Shown: positions 7,160 to 14,899, numbered from the stretch's first letter. The stretch: DNA of 19,627 nt from DATCMA01 sp036563645 (GCA_036563645.1 DATCMA010000006.1:1-19627), one strand, 5' to 3'. The notes: generated by a model not told the origin, from the letters alone. A program made the numbers and translations.

Positions 7160-8260
7160 TCACCGCATCGGTCGAGGACCGCCGAGGTGGATCGTCCGCA
7201 ACCGCCCGATCTCGCTCATGCGCCGTTCCGCCAGGCGGTCGGCCGCGACGCCGGGTGGTACCCCTTCCGCCTCCGCGAGTCGCAGGATGTCCCGGGTCGT
7301 GTCGTAGATCCGGCTCGCGCGGAGTTTGGCCCGTTCAAAGTTGAAGCCGTCGATCTCATCGGCGACCTGAATCACGCCACCCGCGTTGATCACGAAGTCG
7401 GGCGCGTAGAGGATCCCGCGATCGGCGAGCTGCTTGTCGATGCCCGGGTGGGCGAGCTGGTTGTTCGCGGCGCCGGCGACGACCCGGGCCCGCAGGACCG
7501 GGACGGTGGCGTCGTTGAGCGCCCCGCCGAGCGCGCAGGGCGCGTAGACGTCGATGTCCGAGCGGATCAGCGTGTCCGTGTCCGAGACGATCTCCACCTG
7601 GGGGTACGTCCGCCGGACCCACTCCACCGCGCGCTCGTCGACGTCGGTGGCGACGACCGACGCGCCGTCGGCGACGAGGTGGCCGATGAGGAGCTTGCCG
7701 ACCTTGCCGATCCCGGCCACGCCGACCCGGCGTCCCGCGAGGGACGGCGTACCCCAGACGTGCTCGCACGCCGCCCGCATGCCCTGGAAGACGCTCCACG
7801 AGGTCAGGGTCGACGGGTCACCGGCGCCGCCGTACTCGACGCTGCGGCCGACGACGAAGCGCGTCTCGCGGGCGATGACGTCCATGTCGGCCACGGTCGT
7901 GCCGACGTCGCAGGCGGTGATGTACCGCCCGCCCAGGGACTCGACGAAACGGCCGTAGGCGCGCAGCAGCGCTTCGGACTTCATGACCTCCGGATCACCC
8001 CAGATCACGGCCTTGCCGCCGCCGTGGTCGAGCCCGGCGAGCGTGTTCTTGTAGGCCATGGCGCGGGCGAGGCGGAGAACGTCACGCAGCGCGTCCGCCT
8101 CAGTTTCGTAGGGGTAGAAGCGGGTCCCCCCGAGCGCGGGTCCGAGGGCCGTGGAGTAGATGGCGATGATCGCCTTTAGTCCGGTGTGTTTGTCGTGGCA
8201 GAAGACGACTTGTTCATGTCCGGAATAGTCGCGTTCCCCTGCGGTGTCGAAGACATCCAT
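7160..8260 (-). CDS. vdh: Valine/leucine dehydrogenase (Glu/Leu/Phe/Val dehydrogenase family)
   Basis: A 366-residue NAD-dependent amino acid dehydrogenase that deaminates branched-chain amino acids to 2-oxo acids, feeding catabolism and branched fatty acid or polyketide starter units. The substrate domain shows ALGPALGGTRFYPY (about 38-51), Lys71 in MAYKNTLAGLDHGGGKAV and the catalytic Lys83 of GGGKAV, with Asp118 in ACDVGTT. The nucleotide-binding fold follows at GVAGIGKVGKLL (GxGxxG). APCALGGALND and GAANNQLA are further family signatures. ATG 8260 is supported by AGGAG six bases upstream. Sequence and gene order match Streptomyces Vdh more than Bacillus leucine dehydrogenase, so I prefer vdh; substrate preference cannot be settled from sequence. 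Confidence 0.93.
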   Translation of the reverse strand: MDVFDTAGERDYSGHEQVVFCHDKHTGLKAIIAIYSTALGPALGGTRFYPYETEADALRDVLRLARAMAYKNTLAGLDHGGGKAVIWGDPEVMKSEALLRAYGRFVESLGGRYITACDVGTTVADMDVIARETRFVVGRSVEYGGAGDPSTLTSWSVFQGMRAACEHVWGTPSLAGRRVGVAGIGKVGKLLIGHLVADGASVVATDVDERAVEWVRRTYPQVEIVSDTDTLIRSDIDVYAPCALGGALNDATVPVLRARVVAGAANNQLAHPGIDKQLADRGILYAPDFVINAGGVIQVADEIDGFNFERAKLRASRIYDTTRDILRLAEAEGVPPGVAADRLAERRMSEIGRLRTIHLGGPRPMR

Positions 8261-8332
8261 GGTTGCTCCTGACTCGGCGTGGATGTGGCGGCGCTGCCTC
8301 CGCGTGGCCGGCCATTGTTGTGATCCAACGCG

Positions 8333-8346
8333 GTGACGCCGGTCAC
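8333..8346. promoter_or_regulatory. Short palindrome between vdh and the divergent unknown gene
   Basis: GTGAC (8333-8337) and GTCAC (8342-8346) form an inverted repeat with a 4-base spacer in the 206-base divergent region. It is close enough to the vdh start (about 75 bases) to act as an operator, but it is short and may be chance. Confidence 0.2.
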
Positions 8347-8466
8347 TTTGAGCCTAATATCGAGGTGTTATGCGTGACCGCTTCATGTTTTTGTCGATCG
8401 GAGCCCTCGATTGGGCACCCGGATGGGGCGCCCGCGTGGCGGTCGCGCGCATGGGAGGATCGCGCC

Positions 8467-9303
8467 GTGCCGCCCTTCGCTGCCTATCTGCGCGTATATG
8501 AACCGATCTCTGCCTTCGACCGTGGTCGGCAGGCGTTTTGGCGTCGCTACGTGCGCGAAGGGCGAGCCGTGGGCCAGGTGGAGGGGCCGCGACGACAGCG
8601 CGCCGCGGTGATGGCGGCGCTCGGCGCCGGCTGGACCCGACTTCCCGATCCACCTGACGAGGCGTACGTCTTGGAGACGGACGACACGCTGCTCATCTGC
8701 CCGTGGAACCTCCGGGAACGGGTCGCCGAGGCGGCGCTGCACGCGCGGACGGGCATCCCCCCGGTGCTCGCGGACGCGTTCGTCCCCCCGGAGCTCGCGC
8801 GCCAGGCGCAGGCGGTCGTCGAGGACCGGCGCAGCGGGGTGCGGGTCCTGGAGCAAGGGTTGCCGCGGACGCACGAGCAGATCGCCACCTGGGGTGTGCC
8901 CCTGCGGTGGTTCGTCCTCGTCGATCCGAGCGAGCGCGAATGTCTCCTCCGCCCGGGGTACCGCGTCCTCCGGTACCGCACCGAGATGGCCAAGGCGCGC
9001 CGGCGGGCGGCGCGCGGCCTCGCCGTGCTCCGCAAGGCCGTCGGGAACGCCCCCATCACCGCCGCGGTGGCGGAGAGCGCGCGGTGGTTGGAGGAGTTCC
9101 ATCCGCGCTCGGTGGTCGAGCTGGACTACGGCGGGCTCGTGCACCTGCTGTCCGACGAGATGTTGGTGATGGATGACTCGGTGGAGTTGGTAGCGACGGC
9201 GCTCGCCAGTCTCGCCGAGGGCGATATGGCGTCGGCCACGGCGGCGTACGAGAGGTTGGTCGCGCGGTGGCGGGATGTACAGCTGCTTGAAAGGTGCAAT
9301 TAG
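8467..9303 (+). CDS. Conserved actinobacterial protein of unknown function, bldC neighbour
   Basis: A 278-residue cytoplasmic protein with no signal peptide or membrane helix. I do not recognise a catalytic domain. It begins MPPFAAYLRVYEPISAFD and contains two Trp-centred segments, LLICPWNLRERVAEAAL and GVPLRWFVLVDPSER, followed by a very basic stretch (MAKARRRAARGLAVLRKA) and a C-terminal part, VVELDYGGLVHLL. Start GTG 8467 is chosen because GGGAGGA lies 7 bases upstream; the frame is open further back but without a ribosome site. The same kind of protein lies directly beside bldC in Streptomyces, in the same orientation, which argues that it is real and that the long frame on the opposite strand is a shadow. 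A functional link with BldC is only suggested by neighbourhood. Confidence 0.85.
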   Translation: MPPFAAYLRVYEPISAFDRGRQAFWRRYVREGRAVGQVEGPRRQRAAVMAALGAGWTRLPDPPDEAYVLETDDTLLICPWNLRERVAEAALHARTGIPPVLADAFVPPELARQAQAVVEDRRSGVRVLEQGLPRTHEQIATWGVPLRWFVLVDPSERECLLRPGYRVLRYRTEMAKARRRAARGLAVLRKAVGNAPITAAVAESARWLEEFHPRSVVELDYGGLVHLLSDEMLVMDDSVELVATALASLAEGDMASATAAYERLVARWRDVQLLERCN

Positions 9304-9362
9304 GGCAATTGCTGCAAATTGGGGAAGGTAGACAGGTTCCTCAAGAGGGAAAAAGGCCGTAG

Positions 9363-9391
9363 TTGACACGTCACGAAGCGTGATCAAGAGT
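9363..9391 (+). promoter_or_regulatory. Candidate bldC promoter with palindrome in the spacer
   Basis: TTGACA (9363-9368) is a perfect -35 element, followed 17 bases later by AAGAGT (9386-9391) as a poor -10. The spacer contains the hyphenated palindrome TCACG-AAG-CGTGA (9371-9383), well placed for a repressor or for autoregulation. It lies in an unusually AT-rich stretch (about 9296-9445) upstream of bldC, so the bldC leader would be about 170 bases long. Confidence 0.4.
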
Positions 9392-9567
9392 CCAAATAAG
9401 GCGTTTTCTGGCATAAAAAATGGTCAAATATCAGTCATTGCTCATCCGTCTATCCAGGGACGTTAGTCCGTTCGGCCCATGTCGGACATCGGGGACTAGA
9501 CGGACCATGAGATACGCGTCGGCCGGCGGGACCCCGGCCGATGTCGACACCTGTGGAGGAGTGACCG

Positions 9568-9777
9568 ATGGCATCGAGAACGCATGAGCCAGAGCCGCTT
9601 CTTACTCCGGCCGAGGTCGCGTCGATGTTCCGAGTCGACCCGAAGACCGTGACGCGGTGGGCAAAAGCAGGCAAGCTCAGCGCCATCCGGACTCTGGGCG
9701 GCCACCGCCGCTACCGTGAATCGGAGGTGCGAGCCCTCCTGCAGGGTCAGATTCCGCAGCAGCGCCAGGGGGACTGA
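9568..9777 (+). CDS. bldC: Developmental transcriptional regulator BldC (MerR-like DNA-binding domain)
   Basis: A 69-residue protein that consists only of a MerR-type winged helix-turn-helix: LLTPAEVASMFRVDPKTVTR (11-30), WAKAGKL, then the wing IRTLGGHRRYRESEVRALL. It lacks the dimerisation and effector domains of classical MerR proteins. It matches Streptomyces BldC almost along its whole length. By family knowledge BldC binds direct repeats cooperatively, bends DNA and controls the timing of sporulation and antibiotic genes in Streptomyces; non-sporulating actinobacteria also carry it. The ATG start is preceded by GGAGGAG. A strong hairpin follows the gene. The 264-base upstream gap is AT-rich compared with its surroundings. 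Confidence 0.96.
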   Translation: MASRTHEPEPLLTPAEVASMFRVDPKTVTRWAKAGKLSAIRTLGGHRRYRESEVRALLQGQIPQQRQGD

Positions 9778-9799
9778 CGCAGCTTCCTGAGGACGTCGA

Positions 9800-9842
9800 G
9801 CAAGGGCGATGCCCCGCTTCTGGCGCGGGACGTCGCCCTTGC
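9800..9842. terminator. Terminator hairpin between bldC and the TetR gene
   Basis: Arms 9800-9817 and 9825-9842 pair over 18 positions with one G-T wobble and one mismatch, around a 7-base loop. GCAAGGGCGA on the left is matched exactly by TCGCCCTTGC on the right apart from the wobble region. It lies 23 bases after the bldC stop codon and 51 bases from the end of the convergent TetR gene, so it can end both transcripts. Confidence 0.75.
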
Positions 9843-9892
9843 GCCGTTGTGAGCCGGTACGCGTCCGAGCGGTGCCCGGTGGCCTCGCGGGG

Positions 9893-10474
9893 TCAGCCCT
9901 GCGCCGGGAGGAGCCGCTCGGCCGTCGCACAGGCGAAGGCGATGACCGCGGCGGGGTCGTCCCCGGCGTCGATCTGCCGGATGCTGGCCTCGACCAGGGT
10001 GTGCAGGACCGCCTCCAGGACGCGCGGCTGCTCAACCCCGAGCTCGGCGACCGCCTCCGTCACCATCGCGGTCAGCGACGCGTGCAGCGTGCCAATCCGC
10101 TTCAGGCTCGATTCCGGGAGCGCGCTCTGCGCGATCGCCGCGCGCCACCCGTGCCGGCCTTGGGCCGCCAACTCCAGGTTGCTGCGCACGTACGCGATCA
10201 CCCGGGCCGCGGGTGTCGGCGCCGCGTCGACCGCGGCCCGCACCGTCTCCATCCACACCGGGTACTCCCGGGTGACGACGAGTTCGATGAGGTCTTCGAT
10301 CGAATTGAAGTACCGGTAGATGCTGTTGCGCGCGAGGCCGACGCGAGCCGCGACCGCACCGGCCGTCAGCGCGTGAACGCCGTGTTCCGCGATGATCGCC
10401 TCGGCCGCGTCAATAAGCTGGTCGAGGCGTCGCGCACGGTGCTCGCGGACACTCGCCGCACTGATTTTGGGCAT
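9893..10474 (-). CDS. TetR family transcriptional regulator
   Basis: A 193-residue regulator. The N-terminal DNA-binding domain spans about residues 17-63: LIDAAEAIIAEHGVHALTAG, AVAARVGLARNSIYRYFNS, IEDLIELVV, the standard TetR helix-turn-helix with recognition helix and Tyr-Arg-Tyr-Phe ending. The C-terminal two-thirds are helical and ligand-binding, with no close similarity I can name. ATG 10474 has GGGAG five bases upstream. The gene is divergent from an MMPL exporter gene, and a perfect palindrome lies in between. The usual arrangement is that such a regulator represses the exporter and itself, and is released by a small molecule that the exporter moves; the ligand is unknown. Confidence 0.93.
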   Translation of the reverse strand: MPKISAASVREHRARRLDQLIDAAEAIIAEHGVHALTAGAVAARVGLARNSIYRYFNSIEDLIELVVTREYPVWMETVRAAVDAAPTPAARVIAYVRSNLELAAQGRHGWRAAIAQSALPESSLKRIGTLHASLTAMVTEAVAELGVEQPRVLEAVLHTLVEASIRQIDAGDDPAAVIAFACATAERLLPAQG

Positions 10475-10503
10475 CGTCTCCCTGTTCTGAATGTCGAGCC
10501 CTG

Positions 10504-10536
10504 GACTCTACCCCCCACACCAGCGGTGTTAGAGTC
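10504..10536. promoter_or_regulatory. Nested inverted repeat in the tetR leader
   Basis: GACTCTA (10504-10510) and TAGAGTC (10530-10536) are exact inverted repeats. Between them, after six C residues, lies a second inverted repeat, ACACC-AGC-GGTGT (10517-10529). The region is 30-62 bases upstream of the tetR start codon, so it could form a leader hairpin or a second operator. Confidence 0.3.
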
Positions 10537-10547
10537 TCGCTCGCTGT

Positions 10548-10571
10548 CTTAGCGACAGCACTGTCGCTAAG
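10548..10571. promoter_or_regulatory. Probable TetR operator (11-bp perfect inverted repeat)
   Basis: CTTAGCGACAG (10548-10558) and CTGTCGCTAAG (10561-10571) are perfect inverted repeats separated by CA. The site lies between the divergent tetR and MMPL genes, 26 bases before the preferred exporter start codon (10598). The size and perfect symmetry fit a TetR dimer site. Its position also argues against translation starting at the GTG at 10571, which overlaps the palindrome. Confidence 0.75.
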
Positions 10572-10597
10572 TGTCGTTGTCGGTGGGGGACGTTGGC

Positions 10598-12751
10598 GTG
10601 TACCGGAGCCTGCTCAAGCGCATGCTGGGGTCGCGGCTGGCCGCCACGCTGACCGTGGTGCTGTGGCTCGTCGTGGTGGGGGCGTTGTCGGCCGTGGCGC
10701 CAAGCCTGAAATCGGTCCAGGACAACAGCACCGACAACCTTCCGCCGGCCGCCACCGAGTCCATGCGGGCCCGCGAACTGACCGAGCAAGCCTTCCCCAA
10801 CCAGACGGGGACGCCGGCGTTGATCGTGGTCAAGAGCCCCACCGGCGACGCGCAGCGCACCAGCGACGCGGTACGCCGCATCGGCGAGGCACTGGCCGGG
10901 CCGGAACGCCCCGAGCAGGTCACCGGCGTCGTCTCCCCGGCGACCATGCCTCCGCAGGCGGCGGCAGCGGCGGGCCTGAGCTCCCGTGACGGCAGCACCC
11001 AGGTGCTCATCGCCAGCGTGACCGGGAACGCCTCCGACGAGTCGTTCCGTGACACGGTCGCCGAGTTGCGTCGCATCGCGGCGGACAAGGCCGGCGACGC
11101 GGAGGTGGCGGTGACCGGTCCGGCCGGCATCGCGACCGACACCACCGCCGTGTTCACCCGCGGCGACAAGGTCCTGCTCATCGCGACCGTGCTGCTCGTC
11201 ATGGTCATCCTCTTGGTGATCTACCGCTCGCCACTCATGGCGTTGATCCCGCTCGTGGCGGTCGGCGTCGCCATGCGGGTGACCGAAGGTCTCGGCGCGC
11301 TGATGGCCCAGGCCGGGTGGTTCGACATCAGCGCCCAGACCGCGTCGATCATGACGGTGCTGCTGTTCGGCGTCGGCACCGACTACACGCTCATCATCAC
11401 CGCCCGGTACCGCGAAGCCCTCCTCACCACCGACAACCGGTTCGCCGCCATGCAGCACGCCATGGGGCGCGTCGGCGAGATCATCCTGTCGAGCGCGTCC
11501 ACCGTGATTCTCGGCATGCTGGCCCTGCTCGTGGCGATTTCCCCGGCGCTCCGCGGCTTCGGGCCGTACTTCGCGCTCGGCATCGCGGTCATGGCGTTGG
11601 TCGCCTTCAGCTTCATCCCCGCGTTGGTGCTCCTCGGTGGGCGCGCGGTCTTCTGGCCCGCGGGTGAGCGCAAGGCGGCAGAGCGGAGCACCGGCGGGAA
11701 GCTCTGGCAGCGCGTCGCGGACCTCGTCACCCGCGCGCCGGCGCGCGTCGCCGTCGCCGTGGTGGTGGTGTTGGCCGTCTTCAGCCTCGGCCTGATCAAC
11801 TTCAAGTCCACGTACGACTTCGTCAGCGGCTTCCGCGTCGAGACCGAGTCGGCCCAAGGGCGGGACATGCTCCGGGAGGGCCTCGGGCCGGGTGAAATCG
11901 CGCCCACCACGGTGCTCGTCCGCGCTGACCACGTCGCCCCGGAGCAGGCGACGAGCATCGCCGAGCGCCTGCGTGGCGTGGACGGCGTGACGCGGGTCAG
12001 CAGCCAGCCCCAAGTCAGCGCAGACGGCACGACCGCGTCGATTCAGGTCGTCCTCGACGCCGACCCGTACGCTCCTGAGGCCTTTGACCTCCTTTCGCCC
12101 GTGCGGAAGGCCGCGAGCGACGCCGCAACGGCCGTCGGGCTGACCAATCCCGAGGTCGTGCTCGGCGGGGAGACCGCGAAGACGGCGGACATCCGGACCG
12201 CGATGAACCGCGACATGATCGCCATCGGGGTGTTGCTGCTCGCCGTCGTCGCCGTCGTCCTCGGCCTCCTGCTGCGGTCCGTCCTGGCGCCGATCTACCT
12301 GGTGGCGACCCTGGTGCTGTCGTTCGTGGCGGTGCTCGGGGCCACCACCTTCTTCACGGTCACGCTGCTCGGGGACGCGGGTATCGGCAACCGCGTGGCG
12401 ATCTACGTCTTCGTCTTCCTGACCGCGCTGGGCGTCGACTACAACATCTTCGTCATGAGCCGGTTCCGCCAGGAGCTGCCCGGCGCCTCGGCCCGGGAAG
12501 CGATCCGCCTGGCGGTGACGCGGACCGGCGGCGTCGTCTCCTCGGCGGGGGTCATCCTCGCCGCGACGTTCGCCGTGCTCATGACCATGCCACTGCGGGA
12601 GCTGTTCCAGTTCGGGTTCGCCATGGCCCTCGGCATCCTGCTGGACACGTTCCTCATCCGCCCGCTGCTGGTCCCCGCGATCGTCACGATGCTCGATCGC
12701 AGGGCGCTGTGGCCGCTGCGCATTCACGGCAGCGAGCAGACCACGAGCTGA
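10598..12751 (+). CDS. MMPL family RND transporter
   Basis: A 717-residue integral membrane protein with the two-repeat architecture of the MMPL family. Each half has one helix, a large extracytoplasmic loop and a bundle of five helices. The first loop covers about residues 40-190. The paired family motifs are GVGTDYTLIITARYRE (about 258) and GVDYNIFVMSRFRQE (about 611); the Asp-Tyr residues in each are the likely proton-relay sites. Such proteins export lipids, antibiotics or toxic compounds using the proton gradient, as in ActII-3-like and YdfJ-like proteins. I prefer GTG 10598 with GGGGGA 7 bases upstream; GTG 10571 lacks a ribosome site and overlaps the palindrome. A strong hairpin follows. 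Substrate unknown. Confidence 0.93.
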   Translation: MYRSLLKRMLGSRLAATLTVVLWLVVVGALSAVAPSLKSVQDNSTDNLPPAATESMRARELTEQAFPNQTGTPALIVVKSPTGDAQRTSDAVRRIGEALAGPERPEQVTGVVSPATMPPQAAAAAGLSSRDGSTQVLIASVTGNASDESFRDTVAELRRIAADKAGDAEVAVTGPAGIATDTTAVFTRGDKVLLIATVLLVMVILLVIYRSPLMALIPLVAVGVAMRVTEGLGALMAQAGWFDISAQTASIMTVLLFGVGTDYTLIITARYREALLTTDNRFAAMQHAMGRVGEIILSSASTVILGMLALLVAISPALRGFGPYFALGIAVMALVAFSFIPALVLLGGRAVFWPAGERKAAERSTGGKLWQRVADLVTRAPARVAVAVVVVLAVFSLGLINFKSTYDFVSGFRVETESAQGRDMLREGLGPGEIAPTTVLVRADHVAPEQATSIAERLRGVDGVTRVSSQPQVSADGTTASIQVVLDADPYAPEAFDLLSPVRKAASDAATAVGLTNPEVVLGGETAKTADIRTAMNRDMIAIGVLLLAVVAVVLGLLLRSVLAPIYLVATLVLSFVAVLGATTFFTVTLLGDAGIGNRVAIYVFVFLTALGVDYNIFVMSRFRQELPGASAREAIRLAVTRTGGVVSSAGVILAATFAVLMTMPLRELFQFGFAMALGILLDTFLIRPLLVPAIVTMLDRRALWPLRIHGSEQTTS

Positions 12752-12774
12752 GCGGGGACGACCAGCGTTCGACC

Positions 12775-12817
12775 AGCATGAGGCAGGCCCGCGGAAATCG
12801 CGGGCCTGCCTCATGCT
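12775..12817. terminator. Bidirectional terminator, 19-bp perfect stem
   Basis: Bases 12775-12793 and 12799-12817 are perfectly complementary over 19 positions, including GCATGAGGCAGGCCCGCG on the left, around the loop GAAAT. The element lies between the stop codons of the convergent exporter and binding-protein genes and its right arm touches the stop codon of the latter. It should stop transcription from both sides. Confidence 0.9.
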
Positions 12818-14163
12818 CAGTAGCGAAGCTGCACCCCGATTTGTAGCAGCGCCTTGATCACGTCGGCCGACTCGAGGTATCCGATGAGGACCACCGCGTC
12901 CGCGCCGAACTTCTTGATCTCTTCGGCGCCGGCGGTGAAGTCAATCGAGGACTTGGCGTCCGCCGGCGGCTCGTAGGTCAGCAGCAAGATCTGGTCCGAG
13001 CCGAGACCCGCCTTCTCCAGCTCCGCGCTGACGGCGGTCTGGAGCTCCTTGCCGTACGTGTCCTTCCGCGCCACGAGGGCGACCTTGTCCGGGCCGTCGC
13101 GGAGGACAACGTTGGCGAGCGCGCGGCCTTGCAACACGTCCGAGGGGGCGGTGCGGAAGTAGAGCCCGTTGTCCTCAATCGTGCTCAGGCCAGCGTCGGT
13201 ATCGGACGGTGAGAAGAGCACGACCCCCGCGGTGATGATGTCGGGAAGGATGGCGCGGGACACCCCGGAGGTGCCGGCGCCGATGATGACGTGCACCTTC
13301 TTCGCCAGGAGCGAGCGCACGGTCCGGCGCGCCACCTCCACGCTGGTGCCGTCATCGCCGTCGATCCACTGCACGTCCTGGCCCAGCACCCCGCCGGCTT
13401 CGTTGATCTCGCGTACGGCGAGCATCACGCCGGCGGCCATCGCGGGATAGCGCGACGCGAGGCCGCCGCTCTTGGGGAGTAGCCCACCGAGCCGCAGCGG
13501 CTCGCTGGCGGTGACGCCCGACGCGTGCCGCCGGCCCTGCGGGGGAGCCAGCGTCGTCGTGGCGGACTCGTCGCCCGCGCCGACGAACTCGGTCCGGCGG
13601 TGGTTGATCCGGTTGTTGCTGTCGAAGTGCAGCGTGGCGTAGGTGGCCGTGGCCGGCTCACCGGCGTCGGTGAAGCCGCCCCGCTGCAGCGACACCCCGC
13701 GATACTGGAGGTCCTTGCCGGCGCGGGCGAGCTCCAGGCAGGCGGCGACCGTGTCGCAGGAGGTGCCGCCCGCGGTCACCCCGTTGATCTGAGCGGCGAT
13801 CTCCTTGGGCTCGGTCGTGCCAGCGAGCTCCGCGGCCAGCGCGCTGATGACTACGGCGTCGTATGCCTCGGCCGCGTACTCCGTGGCCGTGAGCTTCGGA
13901 TTGACCTCGAGTAGTCGACGCTTGAACTCCGCGGGAAGCGGGGTGAGGGGCGTGGTGCCCTTCATGCCGTTGAGGATGCCCGGCTGATCTTTGAACGCGT
14001 CCCCGAACGTGTTGCCCATGTTGCCGTCGGTGCCGTAGAGCCGCACCGCCATGGGCATGGCGAGTTCCTCGGCGTCCTCGTTGCTGCCGCAGCCGACGGT
14101 TGTCAGCAGAAGCGCAGCGCAGACGGTCAGGGCAAGGCTGCGCGAGCCGCATGGCACGTGCAT
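12817..14163 (-). CDS. ABC-type branched-chain amino acid-like substrate-binding lipoprotein, circularly permuted
   Basis: A 448-residue periplasmic-binding-fold type I protein. Residues 1-24 are a lipoprotein signal with Cys25 in LTTVGC. Unusually, residues about 41-200 match what is normally the C-terminal half of the family (RLYGTDGNMGN, GMKGTTPLTPLPAEFKRRL, YAAEAYDAVV, GKDLQYRGVS, FTDAGEPATA). A Ser/Thr/Pro linker (about 200-221) leads to the normal N-terminal half (222-448): LRLGGLLPKSGGLA, VREINEAGGVLGQDVQWIDGD, KVHVIIGAGTSGVS, NGLYFRTAPSDVLQGR, DAVVLIGYLESADVIKALLQ. The protein ends at QLRY, just where the usual protein continues into LYGTDGN. No permease or ATPase gene is adjacent, so it may be an orphan sensor or share a transporter. 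ATG 14163 has GGGGAGGA six bases upstream; an upstream GTG at 14193 is less likely. Confidence 0.88.
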   Translation of the reverse strand: MHVPCGSRSLALTVCAALLLTTVGCGSNEDAEELAMPMAVRLYGTDGNMGNTFGDAFKDQPGILNGMKGTTPLTPLPAEFKRRLLEVNPKLTATEYAAEAYDAVVISALAAELAGTTEPKEIAAQINGVTAGGTSCDTVAACLELARAGKDLQYRGVSLQRGGFTDAGEPATATYATLHFDSNNRINHRRTEFVGAGDESATTTLAPPQGRRHASGVTASEPLRLGGLLPKSGGLASRYPAMAAGVMLAVREINEAGGVLGQDVQWIDGDDGTSVEVARRTVRSLLAKKVHVIIGAGTSGVSRAILPDIITAGVVLFSPSDTDAGLSTIEDNGLYFRTAPSDVLQGRALANVVLRDGPDKVALVARKDTYGKELQTAVSAELEKAGLGSDQILLLTYEPPADAKSSIDFTAGAEEIKKFGADAVVLIGYLESADVIKALLQIGVQLRY

Positions 14164-14366
14164 CGATTTTCCTCCCCGAAAGTCCCGTCGCACATTAGCG
14201 CGCTTCTCTGTTTGAGAACATCACATTGAGTCGTGTCATGTTGTGTCGCGCGTGACGACCGGAGTCGCGGGCGCGGCGCGCCGCGTCACTTGACGCCGCC
14301 ACCTACCCTCGCGCTCATACCGTTCGCTCACCACACAGAGTGAAGGCGGGTGTGCGAGGTGACGCG

Positions 14367-14756
14367 GTGACCGACCTTCCGTCCCAAGCGCGACGCGACG
14401 CGGCACAGGTGCTCAAGTGCGCTTTCGCGGGGGACAGCGCCGCGGTGGTCGACACCTTCACCGCGGTGGTCAGCCGCGCCGGCGTGGCGGGCGCGTACGA
14501 CGTGGCGTGGTGCCTGGCCGCAGCGATGGTCGGGGAGGACGTGCCCCGAGGGGTGTGGACGCTCGACTTCCCGGGCATCGACGACGCCCGCTACGACGCG
14601 CGCTGGGTCGCGCGGTTCATCAGCGCGTACGCCAACGCGGACGCCTCGACCGGCGAGGCGCTCTTCGGAGCCGCGATCGCTGACGGGCAACTGCCCGAGT
14701 GTCTGCTCACCCTCGCAGGGTCGGCGGTGGCGACGCTTCGGCGCAGGGCTCGCTGA
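14367..14756 (+). CDS. Small hypothetical protein
   Basis: A 129-residue protein that I do not recognise. It is mostly helical and Ala-rich, with no signal peptide or membrane helix. Notable segments are AYDVAWCLAAAMVGEDVPRG, WTLDFPGIDDARYDARWVAR and SAYANADASTGEALFGAAIA. It ends with a basic RRRAR tail. GTG 14367 has GAGGTGA four bases upstream; an upstream GTG at 14340 lacks a ribosome site. Codon use matches the neighbouring genes, and the frame shows the third-position G/C bias of real genes here, so it is probably expressed. It is divergent from the binding-protein gene across about 200 bases and converges on the tRNA cluster. Confidence 0.7.
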   Translation: MTDLPSQARRDAAQVLKCAFAGDSAAVVDTFTAVVSRAGVAGAYDVAWCLAAAMVGEDVPRGVWTLDFPGIDDARYDARWVARFISAYANADASTGEALFGAAIADGQLPECLLTLAGSAVATLRRRAR

Positions 14757-14899
14757 CGGGGCGACGCGTGTTGTGTTCCAGAGTGGCGGCTCTCGAAAGT
14801 GATGTGACGATGAACACAATGGCCTTGGCCATGCGTCGGCCGCGCGTCTTTGCATGATGCCGCGCGCCGCCAGAGACGAGAGAATGCCGACGAGAAATG

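Noticed and set aside
8383..9414. Minus-strand frame opposite the bldC neighbour
   Set aside because: The plus-strand frame has a strong ribosome site, gene-like composition and matches a protein found beside bldC in Streptomyces; the minus-strand product is low-complexity.
10529..12814. Long open frame (761 residues) opposite the MMPL exporter
   Set aside because: Antisense shadow rich in Arg, His, Asp and Gln; the plus strand encodes a clear 12-helix transporter.
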